Source: JBBDMC01 sp963775235
GTDB taxonomy: Bacteria; Pseudomonadota; Alphaproteobacteria; Rhizobiales; Kaistiaceae
Reading direction: 5' to 3'
Length of the DNA stretch: 64,000 nucleotides
Assembly (NCBI GenBank): GCA_963775235.1
Contig: CAVZHY010000006.1
Coordinates: 62,001-126,000 of the forward strand
The notes below the pieces were generated by a model. That model had not been told where the DNA came from and made no database searches. It saw only the letters and a program-made list of their open reading frames with translations. The first letter of the stretch is position 1. Every line of letters starts with the position of its first letter. This document shows, piece by piece, positions 37,774 through 45,518 of the stretch. Position numbers and translations under genes: made by a program.

Positions 37774-37803
37774 CGCCGCCTCACCCATTTGAATGAGGCG
37801 CCG
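37774..37803. promoter_or_regulatory. Dyad between the secreted operon and the LuxR-type gene
   Basis: CGCCGCCTCA (37774-37783) and TGAGGCGCCG (37794-37803) are an inverted repeat with one mismatch and a 10-nt centre, midway between divergent genes at 37690 and 37844. It is a plausible operator for the neighbouring regulator. This is inference from position and symmetry. Confidence 0.4.
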
Positions 37804-37843
37804 GGCGATATATGCTCGTTCTTCCCTTTCTGAGGGGGCGTGC

Positions 37844-39028
37844 ATGGCCGCGGCTCAGACCGCTCACGTGATCAGAAATCGCGAGGCCGAATTCGAGGCT
37901 CTGGTGGGGTCGGTCTATGAGGCGGCCCTGGACCCCAAGGCAGTGCCTGTGGTCCTGTCGCGACTGCTTTCAGTTTGTGGAGGCGTGTGGTCGCCGCTGA
38001 CAGTCCTGTCCTCGAACGGCGCGAAGTCGGTCTCCTTCCAGAATGCCGAAGCGGATCCCGGTCATATCGCATTGTTTGAGCGCCGATATCTTTCGGGGGA
38101 GACCAATCCATCGGTTCCGCTGATCCTTTCGGCGCCCTCGGGCTCGGTGCTTCTGCGCGAGCGGTATTACAGCGACGCCGCGTTCGAGCGCTTTGAGATG
38201 TACCAGGACCTCTATCGCCCGATCGGTGCGCACGATTCGCTCGGCATGCCGCTGTTGCGGAGCGCTCTTGGTCTTGTCGCCTTTGAAATCCTGCGACCGC
38301 GCGAGAGCGGGACTTTTGCGCTCGATGACCTCGAATTTCTTGACCGGGCAATTCCGCACATCAAGCGCGCGCTGCAGGTGATGATCCGTCTGGCGGATCT
38401 GGAGACCCGGGCAGCCACCGGCACCGAGATCTGGGATCGTCTGCCGTACGGCATCATCGTTCTCGACGACGCGGGACGCGTGCTGTGGACCAATGTTGTC
38501 GCCGAAAAGCTGTTGTCGCAGAACGATGGTCTCGTCACGCGCGCGGGACAATTGCGTGCGGTGGCGCCGTCGGAGGATGGGACGCTCCAGCGCCTGATCG
38601 GCCAAGCGAGGCGCTCCTGCGGCGCCGGCGGCGTGCTCACGATCCCGCGGTCTCCTCTGGCGCACGAGTCGTTGTCGATCCTTGTGTCGCCGTTGCGGCC
38701 TGCCGCCGCACTGGCGGGCGCCATGCGAGGAACGCCCTCGGCGGTAGTTTTTGTTAACGATCCGAAGAGGATACCGACGGTCCCCGCTCAAATCCTGCGC
38801 GCGCTTTACGGCCTGACGAAAAGGGAAGCCGACCTCGCTGCCCTGCTGGCTGACGGCCTGAACGTGGGAGAGGCTGCCGACCGCTTGGCCATATCCATCA
38901 ACACTGCCCGCACGCATTTGCGTCAGGTCTTCGACAAGACCGGCACCCGCCGTCAGGCGGAGCTCGTCGGGTTGCTCACCCGCTCAGGGATGATGGGTGC
39001 CATGTTGGAGGCGGCAGACCATGGATGA
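37844..39028 (+). CDS. LuxR-type (FixJ/NarL HTH) transcriptional regulator
   Basis: A 394-residue cytoplasmic regulator. The C-terminal HTH is clear: LTKREADLAALLADGLNVGEAADRLAISINTARTHLRQVFDKTG (about residues 320-375). Upstream, DRLPYGIIVLDDAGRVLWTN resembles the start of a PAS sensor domain (~203 onward). The first ~190 residues match no domain I can name, though such N-termini are common in alphaproteobacterial regulators of this type. ATG 37844 with GAGGGGG upstream is preferred over 37793. Divergent from the four-gene secreted operon, which it may control. Confidence 0.85.
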   Translation: MAAAQTAHVIRNREAEFEALVGSVYEAALDPKAVPVVLSRLLSVCGGVWSPLTVLSSNGAKSVSFQNAEADPGHIALFERRYLSGETNPSVPLILSAPSGSVLLRERYYSDAAFERFEMYQDLYRPIGAHDSLGMPLLRSALGLVAFEILRPRESGTFALDDLEFLDRAIPHIKRALQVMIRLADLETRAATGTEIWDRLPYGIIVLDDAGRVLWTNVVAEKLLSQNDGLVTRAGQLRAVAPSEDGTLQRLIGQARRSCGAGGVLTIPRSPLAHESLSILVSPLRPAAALAGAMRGTPSAVVFVNDPKRIPTVPAQILRALYGLTKREADLAALLADGLNVGEAADRLAISINTARTHLRQVFDKTGTRRQAELVGLLTRSGMMGAMLEAADHG

Positions 39029-39091
39029 AGTTTTGACGAACGACGGACGTGGCGCGGACGGAAGAGCAGCCCGGGCACCCGCGGCTGACCG

Positions 39092-40915
39092 TCACATCCG
39101 CCTCGTCGCTTCCCGCACCCACGCCCGCTCCTCATCGTCGAGCAGGTGGCCGATGGCTGGTGCGATCCGCGCGTGGTAGGCGTCGAGCCAGCCGATCTCG
39201 TCGGCGCTCAACAGTGCCTCGTCGATCAGCCGCCGATCGATCGGCACCAGGGTCAGAGTCTCAAAGGCGAGGAGATCGCGCTCGCCGCCGGCGACCTTGG
39301 CTGGCGGCGTCACCACCACGAGGTTCTCGATGCGGATGCCGTATTCGCCGGCCTTGTAGTAGCCCGGCTCGTTGGAGAGGATCATGCCCGGCTCCAGCGC
39401 CACGGTGCCGAGCTTGGAGATTCGCGCCGGCCCTTCGTGCACCGACAGGAACGAACCGATGCCGTGGCCGGTGCCGTGGTCGTAGTCGAGACCGGCCCGC
39501 CATAGCGACGTGCGGGCGAGGGTATCGAGTTGGGCACCGCTGGTGCCGACCGGGAACACCGCGGTGGCTATGGCGATGTGACCTTTCAGCACGCGGGTGA
39601 AGCGGTCGCGCATTTCGGCGCTGGGTGTCCCGATGGCGACGGTTCGCGTGATGTCGGTGGTGCCGTCGCGGTACTGGGCGCCGGAATCGGTGAGGTAGAG
39701 CGTGTCCGGCGCGAGCTTCAGCGCCGTCCTCGGCGTCACCCGGTAATGGACGATGGCGCCGTTGGGGCCGGCGCCGGAAATGGTGTCGAATGATAGATCG
39801 ATGAGTTCCGAGCCATCGCGCCGCGCGGTGTCGGCGCGGAATTCGGCGAGTTTGTCGGCGGCGGCGATCTCATCGATGGCGCCGGCCGACGCGGCGCCGT
39901 CGAGCCATGCGAGGAAACGCACCATCGCCGCGCCGTCACGCAGGTGTGCGCGCCGCGCGCCGGCAAGTTCGGTGGCGTTCTTTCTTGCCTTGGGCAAACT
40001 CGCGGGGTCGCTTCCCTCGACGATCGCACCGCCCGCCTCACGGATGACCGTGGCGATCGCTTGCGCCGTCGTCTGCGGGTCGAGGAGCACCCGCGCCTTT
40101 GCTTCGCCGAGTGTGGTCAGCCTTATCGCCAGCGCTGTCGGGTCTTGCACGTCTGCCAGTTCGGCGACCGCGGCGCGCACCGTGTTGGAAAGTTTGCGGC
40201 TGTCGATGAACAGCGCCGGCTTGCCGCGCGCCGGCAACACGGCAAAGGCCAGCGGCACCGGGTTGTGGGCCACGTCCGCACCGCGGATGTTGAGCATCCA
40301 GGCGATCGAATCGGCCTGCGTGAACACGGCCGCATCGGCCTTGCTATCGGCGAGCGATGCCTGGAGGCGGGCGATCTTGTCGGCCGCCGCCTCGCCGGCG
40401 AATTCCAGCGGATGCAGCGAGACCGGGCCGAGGGGTGGTTCCGGTCGGTCGTGCCACAGCGTGTCGATGGGGTTTCGGGCGGCCGCGATCAGTTCGGCGC
40501 CGGCGGCGCGGCAGGTCGCGGCGAACCGCCGCTCGCCGCTCATCGTCGTCAGCCACGGATCGTAGCCGACGCGGTCGCCGGCCTTGAGGTGAGCTGCCAG
40601 CCACTTGGTCGGCGGGTTGTCGGCGACGGACTCGGGCACAAAGATGGCGGTGTCCACCTCGGCGCGCACCTGCAGCGTGTAGCGGCCGTCAACGAAGATG
40701 GCAGCCGCATCGGCGAGCACGATCGCGGTGCCGGCGGAGCCGGTGAACCCGGTGAGCCAGGCCAGCCGCTCGGCCGAGGGCGGCAGGTATTCGCTCTGGT
40801 GCTCGTCGGCGTGCGGGACGATGAAGCCGTTGAGGTTCGCCTCGGCGAGCGCGGCGCGCAACGCGGCAATGCGGTCGGCGGAGTGGGTGGCCTTCATACG
40901 CACGGTTGTGATCAT
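39092..40915 (-). CDS. Aminopeptidase P family protein (Xaa-Pro aminopeptidase, M24B)
   Basis: A 607-residue cytoplasmic metallopeptidase that removes the first residue from peptides with proline second. Two creatinase-like N-terminal domains (RIAALRAALAEANLNGFIVPHADEHQSEYLPP; ARLQASLADSKADAAVF) precede the pita-bread catalytic domain. Metal ligands are in LYLTDSGAQYRDGTTDITR (two Asp), HGTGHGIG (His), EPGMILSNEPGYY and GIRIENLVVV (two Glu). A C-terminal ~60-residue extension (LLAFETLTLVPIDRRLID ...) is typical of the long eukaryote-like form. ATG 40915 follows AAAAGGCG. Confidence 0.93.
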   Translation of the reverse strand: MITTVRMKATHSADRIAALRAALAEANLNGFIVPHADEHQSEYLPPSAERLAWLTGFTGSAGTAIVLADAAAIFVDGRYTLQVRAEVDTAIFVPESVADNPPTKWLAAHLKAGDRVGYDPWLTTMSGERRFAATCRAAGAELIAAARNPIDTLWHDRPEPPLGPVSLHPLEFAGEAAADKIARLQASLADSKADAAVFTQADSIAWMLNIRGADVAHNPVPLAFAVLPARGKPALFIDSRKLSNTVRAAVAELADVQDPTALAIRLTTLGEAKARVLLDPQTTAQAIATVIREAGGAIVEGSDPASLPKARKNATELAGARRAHLRDGAAMVRFLAWLDGAASAGAIDEIAAADKLAEFRADTARRDGSELIDLSFDTISGAGPNGAIVHYRVTPRTALKLAPDTLYLTDSGAQYRDGTTDITRTVAIGTPSAEMRDRFTRVLKGHIAIATAVFPVGTSGAQLDTLARTSLWRAGLDYDHGTGHGIGSFLSVHEGPARISKLGTVALEPGMILSNEPGYYKAGEYGIRIENLVVVTPPAKVAGGERDLLAFETLTLVPIDRRLIDEALLSADEIGWLDAYHARIAPAIGHLLDDEERAWVREATRRM

Positions 40916-40928
40916 CGCCTTTTCTAGA

Positions 40929-40972
40929 GCAATTCCAGGAAAAGTGGGAACCGGTTTTCCGTCCGGAATTGC
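40929..40972. repeat. GCAATTCC...GGAATTGC palindromic (REP-like) element, second copy
   Basis: GCAATTCC (40929-40936) and GGAATTGC (40965-40972) enclose AGGAAAAGTGGGAACCGG and TTTTCCGTCC. It aligns with the copy at 19982-20024 (same outer arms, the shared GGAAAAGTGGG and TTTTCCGTCC), differing mainly at the loop. It lies between the aminopeptidase and prmA genes. Confidence 0.9.
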
Positions 40973-41016
40973 GGAGAAACAAAGGGCTGGGGCGATTTCG
41001 CGTCTCTGAGAAAAGC

Positions 41017-41967
41017 TTAATCGCCGTAGTGTGCGGCCGTGCGTCGTTCAACGGGCGGCCGCTCCATCACCACCGTCAGCCAGCCGTCGACGAGGCGCGT
41101 GTCCGCGAGCCTCAGGCCGACGCCGCGGTAGGCCGCCACGATCCGGGCCTTCTGGTCGGGTAGGAGCCCCGACAGGATCGCCGTCCCCCCGGGCGCGAGC
41201 CGGCGCCGGACCGCCGGCGCGAGCGCGACCAGCGGACCGGCCACGATGTTGGCGATGATCAGATCGGCCGGCGCGATGGCGTCGAAGGCGCGGCCGTCGA
41301 GGCCGTCGGCGCGGAGCGTGCGCACGAAACGGCGGACGCCGTTTGCCCGCACGTTGTCGGTAGCGATGGCGACGGCAACCGGGTCGATGTCGCTGGCGAG
41401 CACCTCGGCCTTCGCCGCCTTGGCAACGGCGATGGCGAGGACGCCCGAGCCGGTGCCAACGTCGATGACATGGGCGATCGGCCGCGACCGCGCCAGGTGG
41501 TCGATGACGGCGAGACACCCGGCGGTGGTGCCGTGGTGGCCGGTCCCGAAGGCCTGGCCGGCCTCGATCTCGATGGCGATGTCATTGGCGCGCCGCCGGT
41601 CGCGGTCGTGGCGGCCGTGGACGAGGAAACGCCCGACCCGCACCGGCTTGAGGCCCGCGAGGCTCTTCGCCACCCAGTCGGTCGCGGGCAGTTCGGCGAT
41701 GGTGAAATCCGGCGCGCCATCGCCAAGGGCGCGGCGGGCGGCCCGGGTGAGCGCCGTGTGCTCGGCCTGGTTCGGCAGTGCCTCGAAATAGACGACGACC
41801 TGCCAGTGCCGGTTGCCGCTTTCGTTGAGGTCGACCGCGCAATCCGCGAGTGCACCTTCCTCGCCGATTGCTTCGGCCAGGGATTTCGCGGCTGTCGCGT
41901 CCAGCAGGCTGGTGGCGGCGAATGTCACGGTATGCGGCGTCCCTGGCGGCGACGTCGCAACGTGCAC
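41017..41967 (-). CDS. prmA: Ribosomal protein L11 methyltransferase PrmA
   Basis: A SAM-dependent enzyme that trimethylates ribosomal protein L11. The 316-residue protein has an N-terminal substrate-recognition part and the methyltransferase core: EAGQAFGTGHHGTTAGCLAVI, VIDVGTGSGVLAIAVAK (motif I), VLASDIDPVAVAIATDN, LIIANIVAGPLVALAP (NIxxxP-like catalytic segment) and LSGLLPDQKARIVAAY. The family usually has N-I-L-A-x-P; here NIVAGPL, which is a common variant. It lies downstream of the HtrA gene, separated by a strong terminator. Confidence 0.93.
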   Translation of the reverse strand: MHVATSPPGTPHTVTFAATSLLDATAAKSLAEAIGEEGALADCAVDLNESGNRHWQVVVYFEALPNQAEHTALTRAARRALGDGAPDFTIAELPATDWVAKSLAGLKPVRVGRFLVHGRHDRDRRRANDIAIEIEAGQAFGTGHHGTTAGCLAVIDHLARSRPIAHVIDVGTGSGVLAIAVAKAAKAEVLASDIDPVAVAIATDNVRANGVRRFVRTLRADGLDGRAFDAIAPADLIIANIVAGPLVALAPAVRRRLAPGGTAILSGLLPDQKARIVAAYRGVGLRLADTRLVDGWLTVVMERPPVERRTAAHYGD

Positions 41968-41969
41968 GA

Positions 41970-42024
41970 TGGAAGGAAAAAAGAAAGAGGCGCCGCGGCC
42001 GGAGGGGGGAGGGACCGCGGCGCC
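41970..42024 (-). terminator. Rho-independent terminator after the HtrA gene
   Basis: On the minus strand a perfect 10-bp stem (CCGCGGCGCC 42015-42024 with GGCGCCGCGG 41989-41998) is followed by CTCTTTCTTTTTTCCTTCC, a strong T-rich run ending near 41970. It lies just after the HtrA stop and before the prmA start, so prmA needs its own promoter. Confidence 0.85.
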
Positions 42025-42045
42025 TTGGGGCCGGCTTGGGGGGCG

Positions 42046-43302
42046 TTAAGCCGGCGGGGTCTGTTCCTGCTTCGGCATCGTGCCGAGCGTCATGGTAACG
42101 GTCTGCTGGGACCCGTGACGCAGGATGTCGAGCTTCACCGATGTGCCAGGCTGCAAGGTCGCGATTTCCTGCGCGAGGCCGCGGGCATCCTTCACCGTCG
42201 TGCCGTTGACGGCCGTGATGACGTCACCGGCCTTGACGCCGGCGCCGGCAGCGGGGCCGTCAGACTGCGGCTGGGCAACCAGTGCACCCGTGGGGTTCTT
42301 CAGGCCGAGACTGTCGGCGATCGCCTGGGTCACGTCCTGCACCTGCACGCCCAGCCAGGCACGGGTCACGTGGCCCGACTTCTGCAACGCGGCGGTGATG
42401 GTCTTGGCGGTATCGGCCGGAACGTCGAAGCCGATGCCGACCGAGCCGCCGGACGGCGTGAAGATCGCATCGTTGACGCCGACGACCTGACCGCTCATGT
42501 TGAAGGTCGGGCCGCCGGAGTTGCCCTGGTTGATCGGCGCGTCGATCTGCAGGAAGTTGTCGTAGGTGCTGGTACCGATGTCGCGCGCGGTCGCCGAGAC
42601 GATGCCCGCCGTCGCGGTGTCACCGAGACCGAACGGATTGCCGATCGCGACCACCCAGTCGCCGACGCGCGGTTGCTGGTCGGCAAACTTGACGTAGGGG
42701 AAGGTCTTGTTGCTGTCGACCTTGATCACGGCGAGGTCGGTGTCGGGGTCGGTGCCGACGATGCGCGCCTTGTAGGTCTGCCCGTCGGAAGTCATGATCT
42801 GCACGGACTGGGCATTGTTCACCACGTGGTTTGCGGTGACCGCGTAGCCGTCGGCGGAGATGAAGAAGCCGGCGCCTTCACCGACGATCGTCTGGCGCTG
42901 TTGCGGCATGTTCGGAATGCCCGGCATTCCCGGCAGACCGAAGAAGAACTGGTTCGGGCCCTGCCGGCCGTCGAACCCCTGCGGTCCGTTGCCGTGGAAG
43001 GCAACCGGCTGCTGCATCTCGACCTTGACCGAAAAGACGGCTGGCTGGACCTTTGCGATCACGTCGGCAAGGCTGCCCGGCTGCTGCGCGGCCACCGTGG
43101 CTGGCGCAGGCATGGCAACCGGTGCTGAATTGGTGACCGGTGCTGCATTGGCTGGCGCGATCGGAAGGACCGGCGGGCGGTATCCGGTGCCAACTGCGAA
43201 TGCGCCGCCCGCGATCGCCGCGGCCGATGCGAAAAGAAGAAGCCGACGGCGCAGAGGAGAGGTGCGGGGCGGCGTTGGTGAGGTAGCGTTGGTGTGGGTC
43301 AT
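42046..43302 (-). CDS. HtrA/DegP-family periplasmic serine protease with one PDZ domain
   Basis: An exported or membrane-anchored protease for misfolded envelope proteins. The N-terminus has a hydrophobic segment (LLLFASAAAIAGGAFAVG). The trypsin-like domain has a full catalytic triad: His in VTANHVVNN (~159), Asp in PDTDLAVIK (~189) and Ser in GNSGGPTF (~262). One PDZ domain follows (AWLGVQVQDVTQAIADSLGLKN ... GDVITAVNGTTVKDA), not the usual two of DegP, so it is DegS/MucD-short-like. GGAGG is 8 nt before ATG 43302; an ATG at 43308 is too close to it. Ends at a strong terminator. Confidence 0.93.
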   Translation of the reverse strand: MTHTNATSPTPPRTSPLRRRLLLFASAAAIAGGAFAVGTGYRPPVLPIAPANAAPVTNSAPVAMPAPATVAAQQPGSLADVIAKVQPAVFSVKVEMQQPVAFHGNGPQGFDGRQGPNQFFFGLPGMPGIPNMPQQRQTIVGEGAGFFISADGYAVTANHVVNNAQSVQIMTSDGQTYKARIVGTDPDTDLAVIKVDSNKTFPYVKFADQQPRVGDWVVAIGNPFGLGDTATAGIVSATARDIGTSTYDNFLQIDAPINQGNSGGPTFNMSGQVVGVNDAIFTPSGGSVGIGFDVPADTAKTITAALQKSGHVTRAWLGVQVQDVTQAIADSLGLKNPTGALVAQPQSDGPAAGAGVKAGDVITAVNGTTVKDARGLAQEIATLQPGTSVKLDILRHGSQQTVTMTLGTMPKQEQTPPA

Positions 43303-43495
43303 TTGCATGGCCTCCGTTTAGAGGGGCACCCCCAAAGGAACTGTCTGCTAGCCATAAATGGGCACGTGGCCTTACAGGTTCCTGTCCGGCTGATGAAATA
43401 TTGGTCACGATCGCCACAGCGCTTCGCCGCCCGGCGGTCCGGCTGGTTTTGCGCGGGCCACTACCCTGCTCGCCGCCTCAGGCAATCCGCAAGAG

Positions 43496-44716
43496 CTAGC
43501 GTGTTGGGCGGATCGCGTCCGGCTGTGCAGGTGCGGCCAGGAAGGCCGCGATTTCCCTCGCCAGGATGTCCCACGCTGGCTCGCCCGGCGGCGGCACGTG
43601 GCTATCCGAATCGAGCGAGACGAAGCGTGCGTGCGCAATTCCACGCGCGATGATCCGTCCCTCATCGAATGGCACGACGTTGTCGTGCCGGCAATGGAGG
43701 ACCAGGGTCGGCACACGGACCTGCGCCAACATGGCAGAGACGTCGAGGTCGTCGCAGGCGGTGCGGATCCTCGCCGCGTTGTCGGCCGAGGTGGTCACGC
43801 GCTGAAGGTTCGCGAACCAGCGCAGTTGCTCGGCCGATCCGTGCGGCAGCATGAGCGAGCCGAAGACGCGCGCAAACGGCGAATGCTCGTCGCCCCATCC
43901 GTTGCGCATGATCGAGACGAAGGCCTTGCCGATCTCGGTCTCGGCCGGATCGCCGCGACGATTTCGTCCTCTGGCGTAGCCGCCGAGCAATACCAGTTTT
44001 GTCACCCGTTCCGGGTTACGTGCGGCATAGCTGATCGCTAGCGCGGCGCCTTGCGACATGCCGAAGAGGCCAAAGCGACGGAGCTTCAGGTGCGCGATGA
44101 CCGTTTCAAGGTCGCGCTCGAAGGCGGCAAACGAGAACTCCGGAACGTCCCAGTCGCTGAGGCCGTTGCCGCGGCCGTCGTAGCGGATAAAGCGATTGTG
44201 CGCCGTCAAACGCCGGAAGAGGCCTGCGAACAACGGCCCCTCCCAGTCATGCTCGAGGTGGTTGAGCCAGTTGGCGGTCTTGAGAAGCGGCTCACCTTCG
44301 CCGAGCGCGGAAATCGCAAGATTGACGCCGTCGGAGGTACGACAAAATGTGATCTCCTGCGCCGCCGGCAGGTCAGTGCCCGTTTCGGGCGGGCCGGTGG
44401 CGGTCTGCACTTCGGTAACCTCGCCGACGAAACGGAAACCCTTGCGCGGGACGGTGCGGATCAGCCGCTGCGCCGCGCCGCTGTCGACGATTGCGTGGCG
44501 GGCCGCGTTGATGCGGGTCGCCAGCGTCAATTCGGAGACGATGCGGCCGCCCCAGACGGCGGCGAGCAGGTCGTCGCGGCTCACCACGCGATCGCGGTTG
44601 GTGATGAGGCAAACCAGGAGATCGAAGACCTGCGGCTCGACCGCAACCGCCGCGCTGTCGCGGTGAAGTTCGCGGCGCGCGGTGTCGAGCACGAAATCTT
44701 CGAACCTGAAACGCAT
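43496..44716 (-). CDS. Winged-helix (OmpR/CadC-type) DNA-binding domain fused to an alpha/beta hydrolase
   Basis: A 406-residue two-domain protein. Residues ~1-105 form an OmpR/PhoB-type winged helix: FEDFVLDTARRELHRD, VFDLLVCLITNRDRVVSRDDLLAAVWGG, INAARHAIVDSGAAQRLIRTVPRKGFRFV. The rest is an alpha/beta hydrolase: IRYDGRGNGLSDW, nucleophile elbow GLFGMSQGAALAIS (G-x-S-x-G), acid region LVLHCRHDNVVPFDEG and final His in DSDSHVPPPGEPAW. All three catalytic positions are present, so it could be a regulator that senses or processes a small ester. Such fusions are known in Bradyrhizobium-like genomes; the ligand is unknown. Confidence 0.87.
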   Translation of the reverse strand: MRFRFEDFVLDTARRELHRDSAAVAVEPQVFDLLVCLITNRDRVVSRDDLLAAVWGGRIVSELTLATRINAARHAIVDSGAAQRLIRTVPRKGFRFVGEVTEVQTATGPPETGTDLPAAQEITFCRTSDGVNLAISALGEGEPLLKTANWLNHLEHDWEGPLFAGLFRRLTAHNRFIRYDGRGNGLSDWDVPEFSFAAFERDLETVIAHLKLRRFGLFGMSQGAALAISYAARNPERVTKLVLLGGYARGRNRRGDPAETEIGKAFVSIMRNGWGDEHSPFARVFGSLMLPHGSAEQLRWFANLQRVTTSADNAARIRTACDDLDVSAMLAQVRVPTLVLHCRHDNVVPFDEGRIIARGIAHARFVSLDSDSHVPPPGEPAWDILAREIAAFLAAPAQPDAIRPTR

Positions 44717-44865
44717 GGCGCATTGTTCCGCTGATTGCGGCTCAGATGCTAGCCGATGACGCCTCGCAGCAAAATCGAAGCGGCCTCAAGGGAAAATCAA
44801 GGCAGCCTGAAAGCGCAGCAGGGGCGAGCGCGCCATTCTGGTCCCCAATGATGGAGGAGCCAAGG

Positions 44866-45108
44866 ATGCACGCCCAACCCGCCATTTGCCGGCGCCAGGA
44901 CAACTCGATCGATATCGGGTTCTATGCCGATCGCGCCGCCCGTCTCCGCAACCGGGCCTTCCGCGATGCGATGAAGCCTTTCCTGGATGCTTTTGCAGCG
45001 ATTATGGCGCCCCGCGCGGGGCGCCACTTGTCCAGCAGCGTTGGTGCCATAAAACCGGGGCATGAGACAGAAGATTGGCGTCATCACGCTCGGGGTCGAC
45101 GATCTTGA
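44866..45108 (+). CDS. Possible small hypothetical protein
   Basis: An 80-residue frame starting at ATG 44866 with GGAGGAG about ten bases upstream. It contains RRQDNSIDIGFYADRAARLRNRAFRDAMKPFLDAFAAIMA, which resembles small alphaproteobacterial proteins with a D-G-S-I-D-F-x-F-Y-R-x-x-A-x-x-L-R pattern as I recall them. It overlaps the start of the VOC gene by 47 nt, so the last ~16 codons may not be real, or an indel may have removed the true stop. Function unknown. Confidence 0.45.
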   Translation: MHAQPAICRRQDNSIDIGFYADRAARLRNRAFRDAMKPFLDAFAAIMAPRAGRHLSSSVGAIKPGHETEDWRHHARGRRS

Positions 45109-45493
45109 TCGGTCGCTTGAGTTCTATCGTGACGGCCTTGGTCTGCCCACGAAGGGTATTGTGGCCAGCGAGTTCAAGGGAGACCACACGCAGCCTGCCG
45201 GGGCGGTGGTAATGTTCCACCTGGAGGGCGGTCTCATCCTTGCCCTTTATCCCCGTAGCGAGCTTGCCAAGGATGCGCGTCACGCGCTTGAAAAGCCCAG
45301 TTCTACAGAGTTCAGCCTCGGCTACCTTGCGGCGAGCAAGGATGAGGTCGATCAGGTGCTAAGGCAGGCGACGGTGGCCGGGGCCACGCTGACGGATCCT
45401 GCGCATGACCGGCCGTGGGGGATCTACTCGGGATACTTCAAGGACCCGGACGGCCACCTCTGGGAAGTTATCTGGAATCCGTCGACGCCGTGA
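45062..45493 (+). CDS. VOC family (glyoxalase/bleomycin resistance-like) protein
   Basis: A 143-residue vicinal-oxygen-chelate fold protein. Paired beta-alpha-beta modules are marked by GVITLGVDDLDRSLEFYRDGLGLPT and VDQVLRQATVAGATLTDP with YSGYFKDPDGHLWEVIWNP; the last gives the metal Glu. The family covers dioxygenases, glyoxalase and resistance proteins, and the substrate cannot be assigned. Confidence 0.87.
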   Translation: MRQKIGVITLGVDDLDRSLEFYRDGLGLPTKGIVASEFKGDHTQPAGAVVMFHLEGGLILALYPRSELAKDARHALEKPSSTEFSLGYLAASKDEVDQVLRQATVAGATLTDPAHDRPWGIYSGYFKDPDGHLWEVIWNPSTP

Positions 45494-45518
45494 CGGCAGT
45501 CGTTTGATGGCCCTGCGC

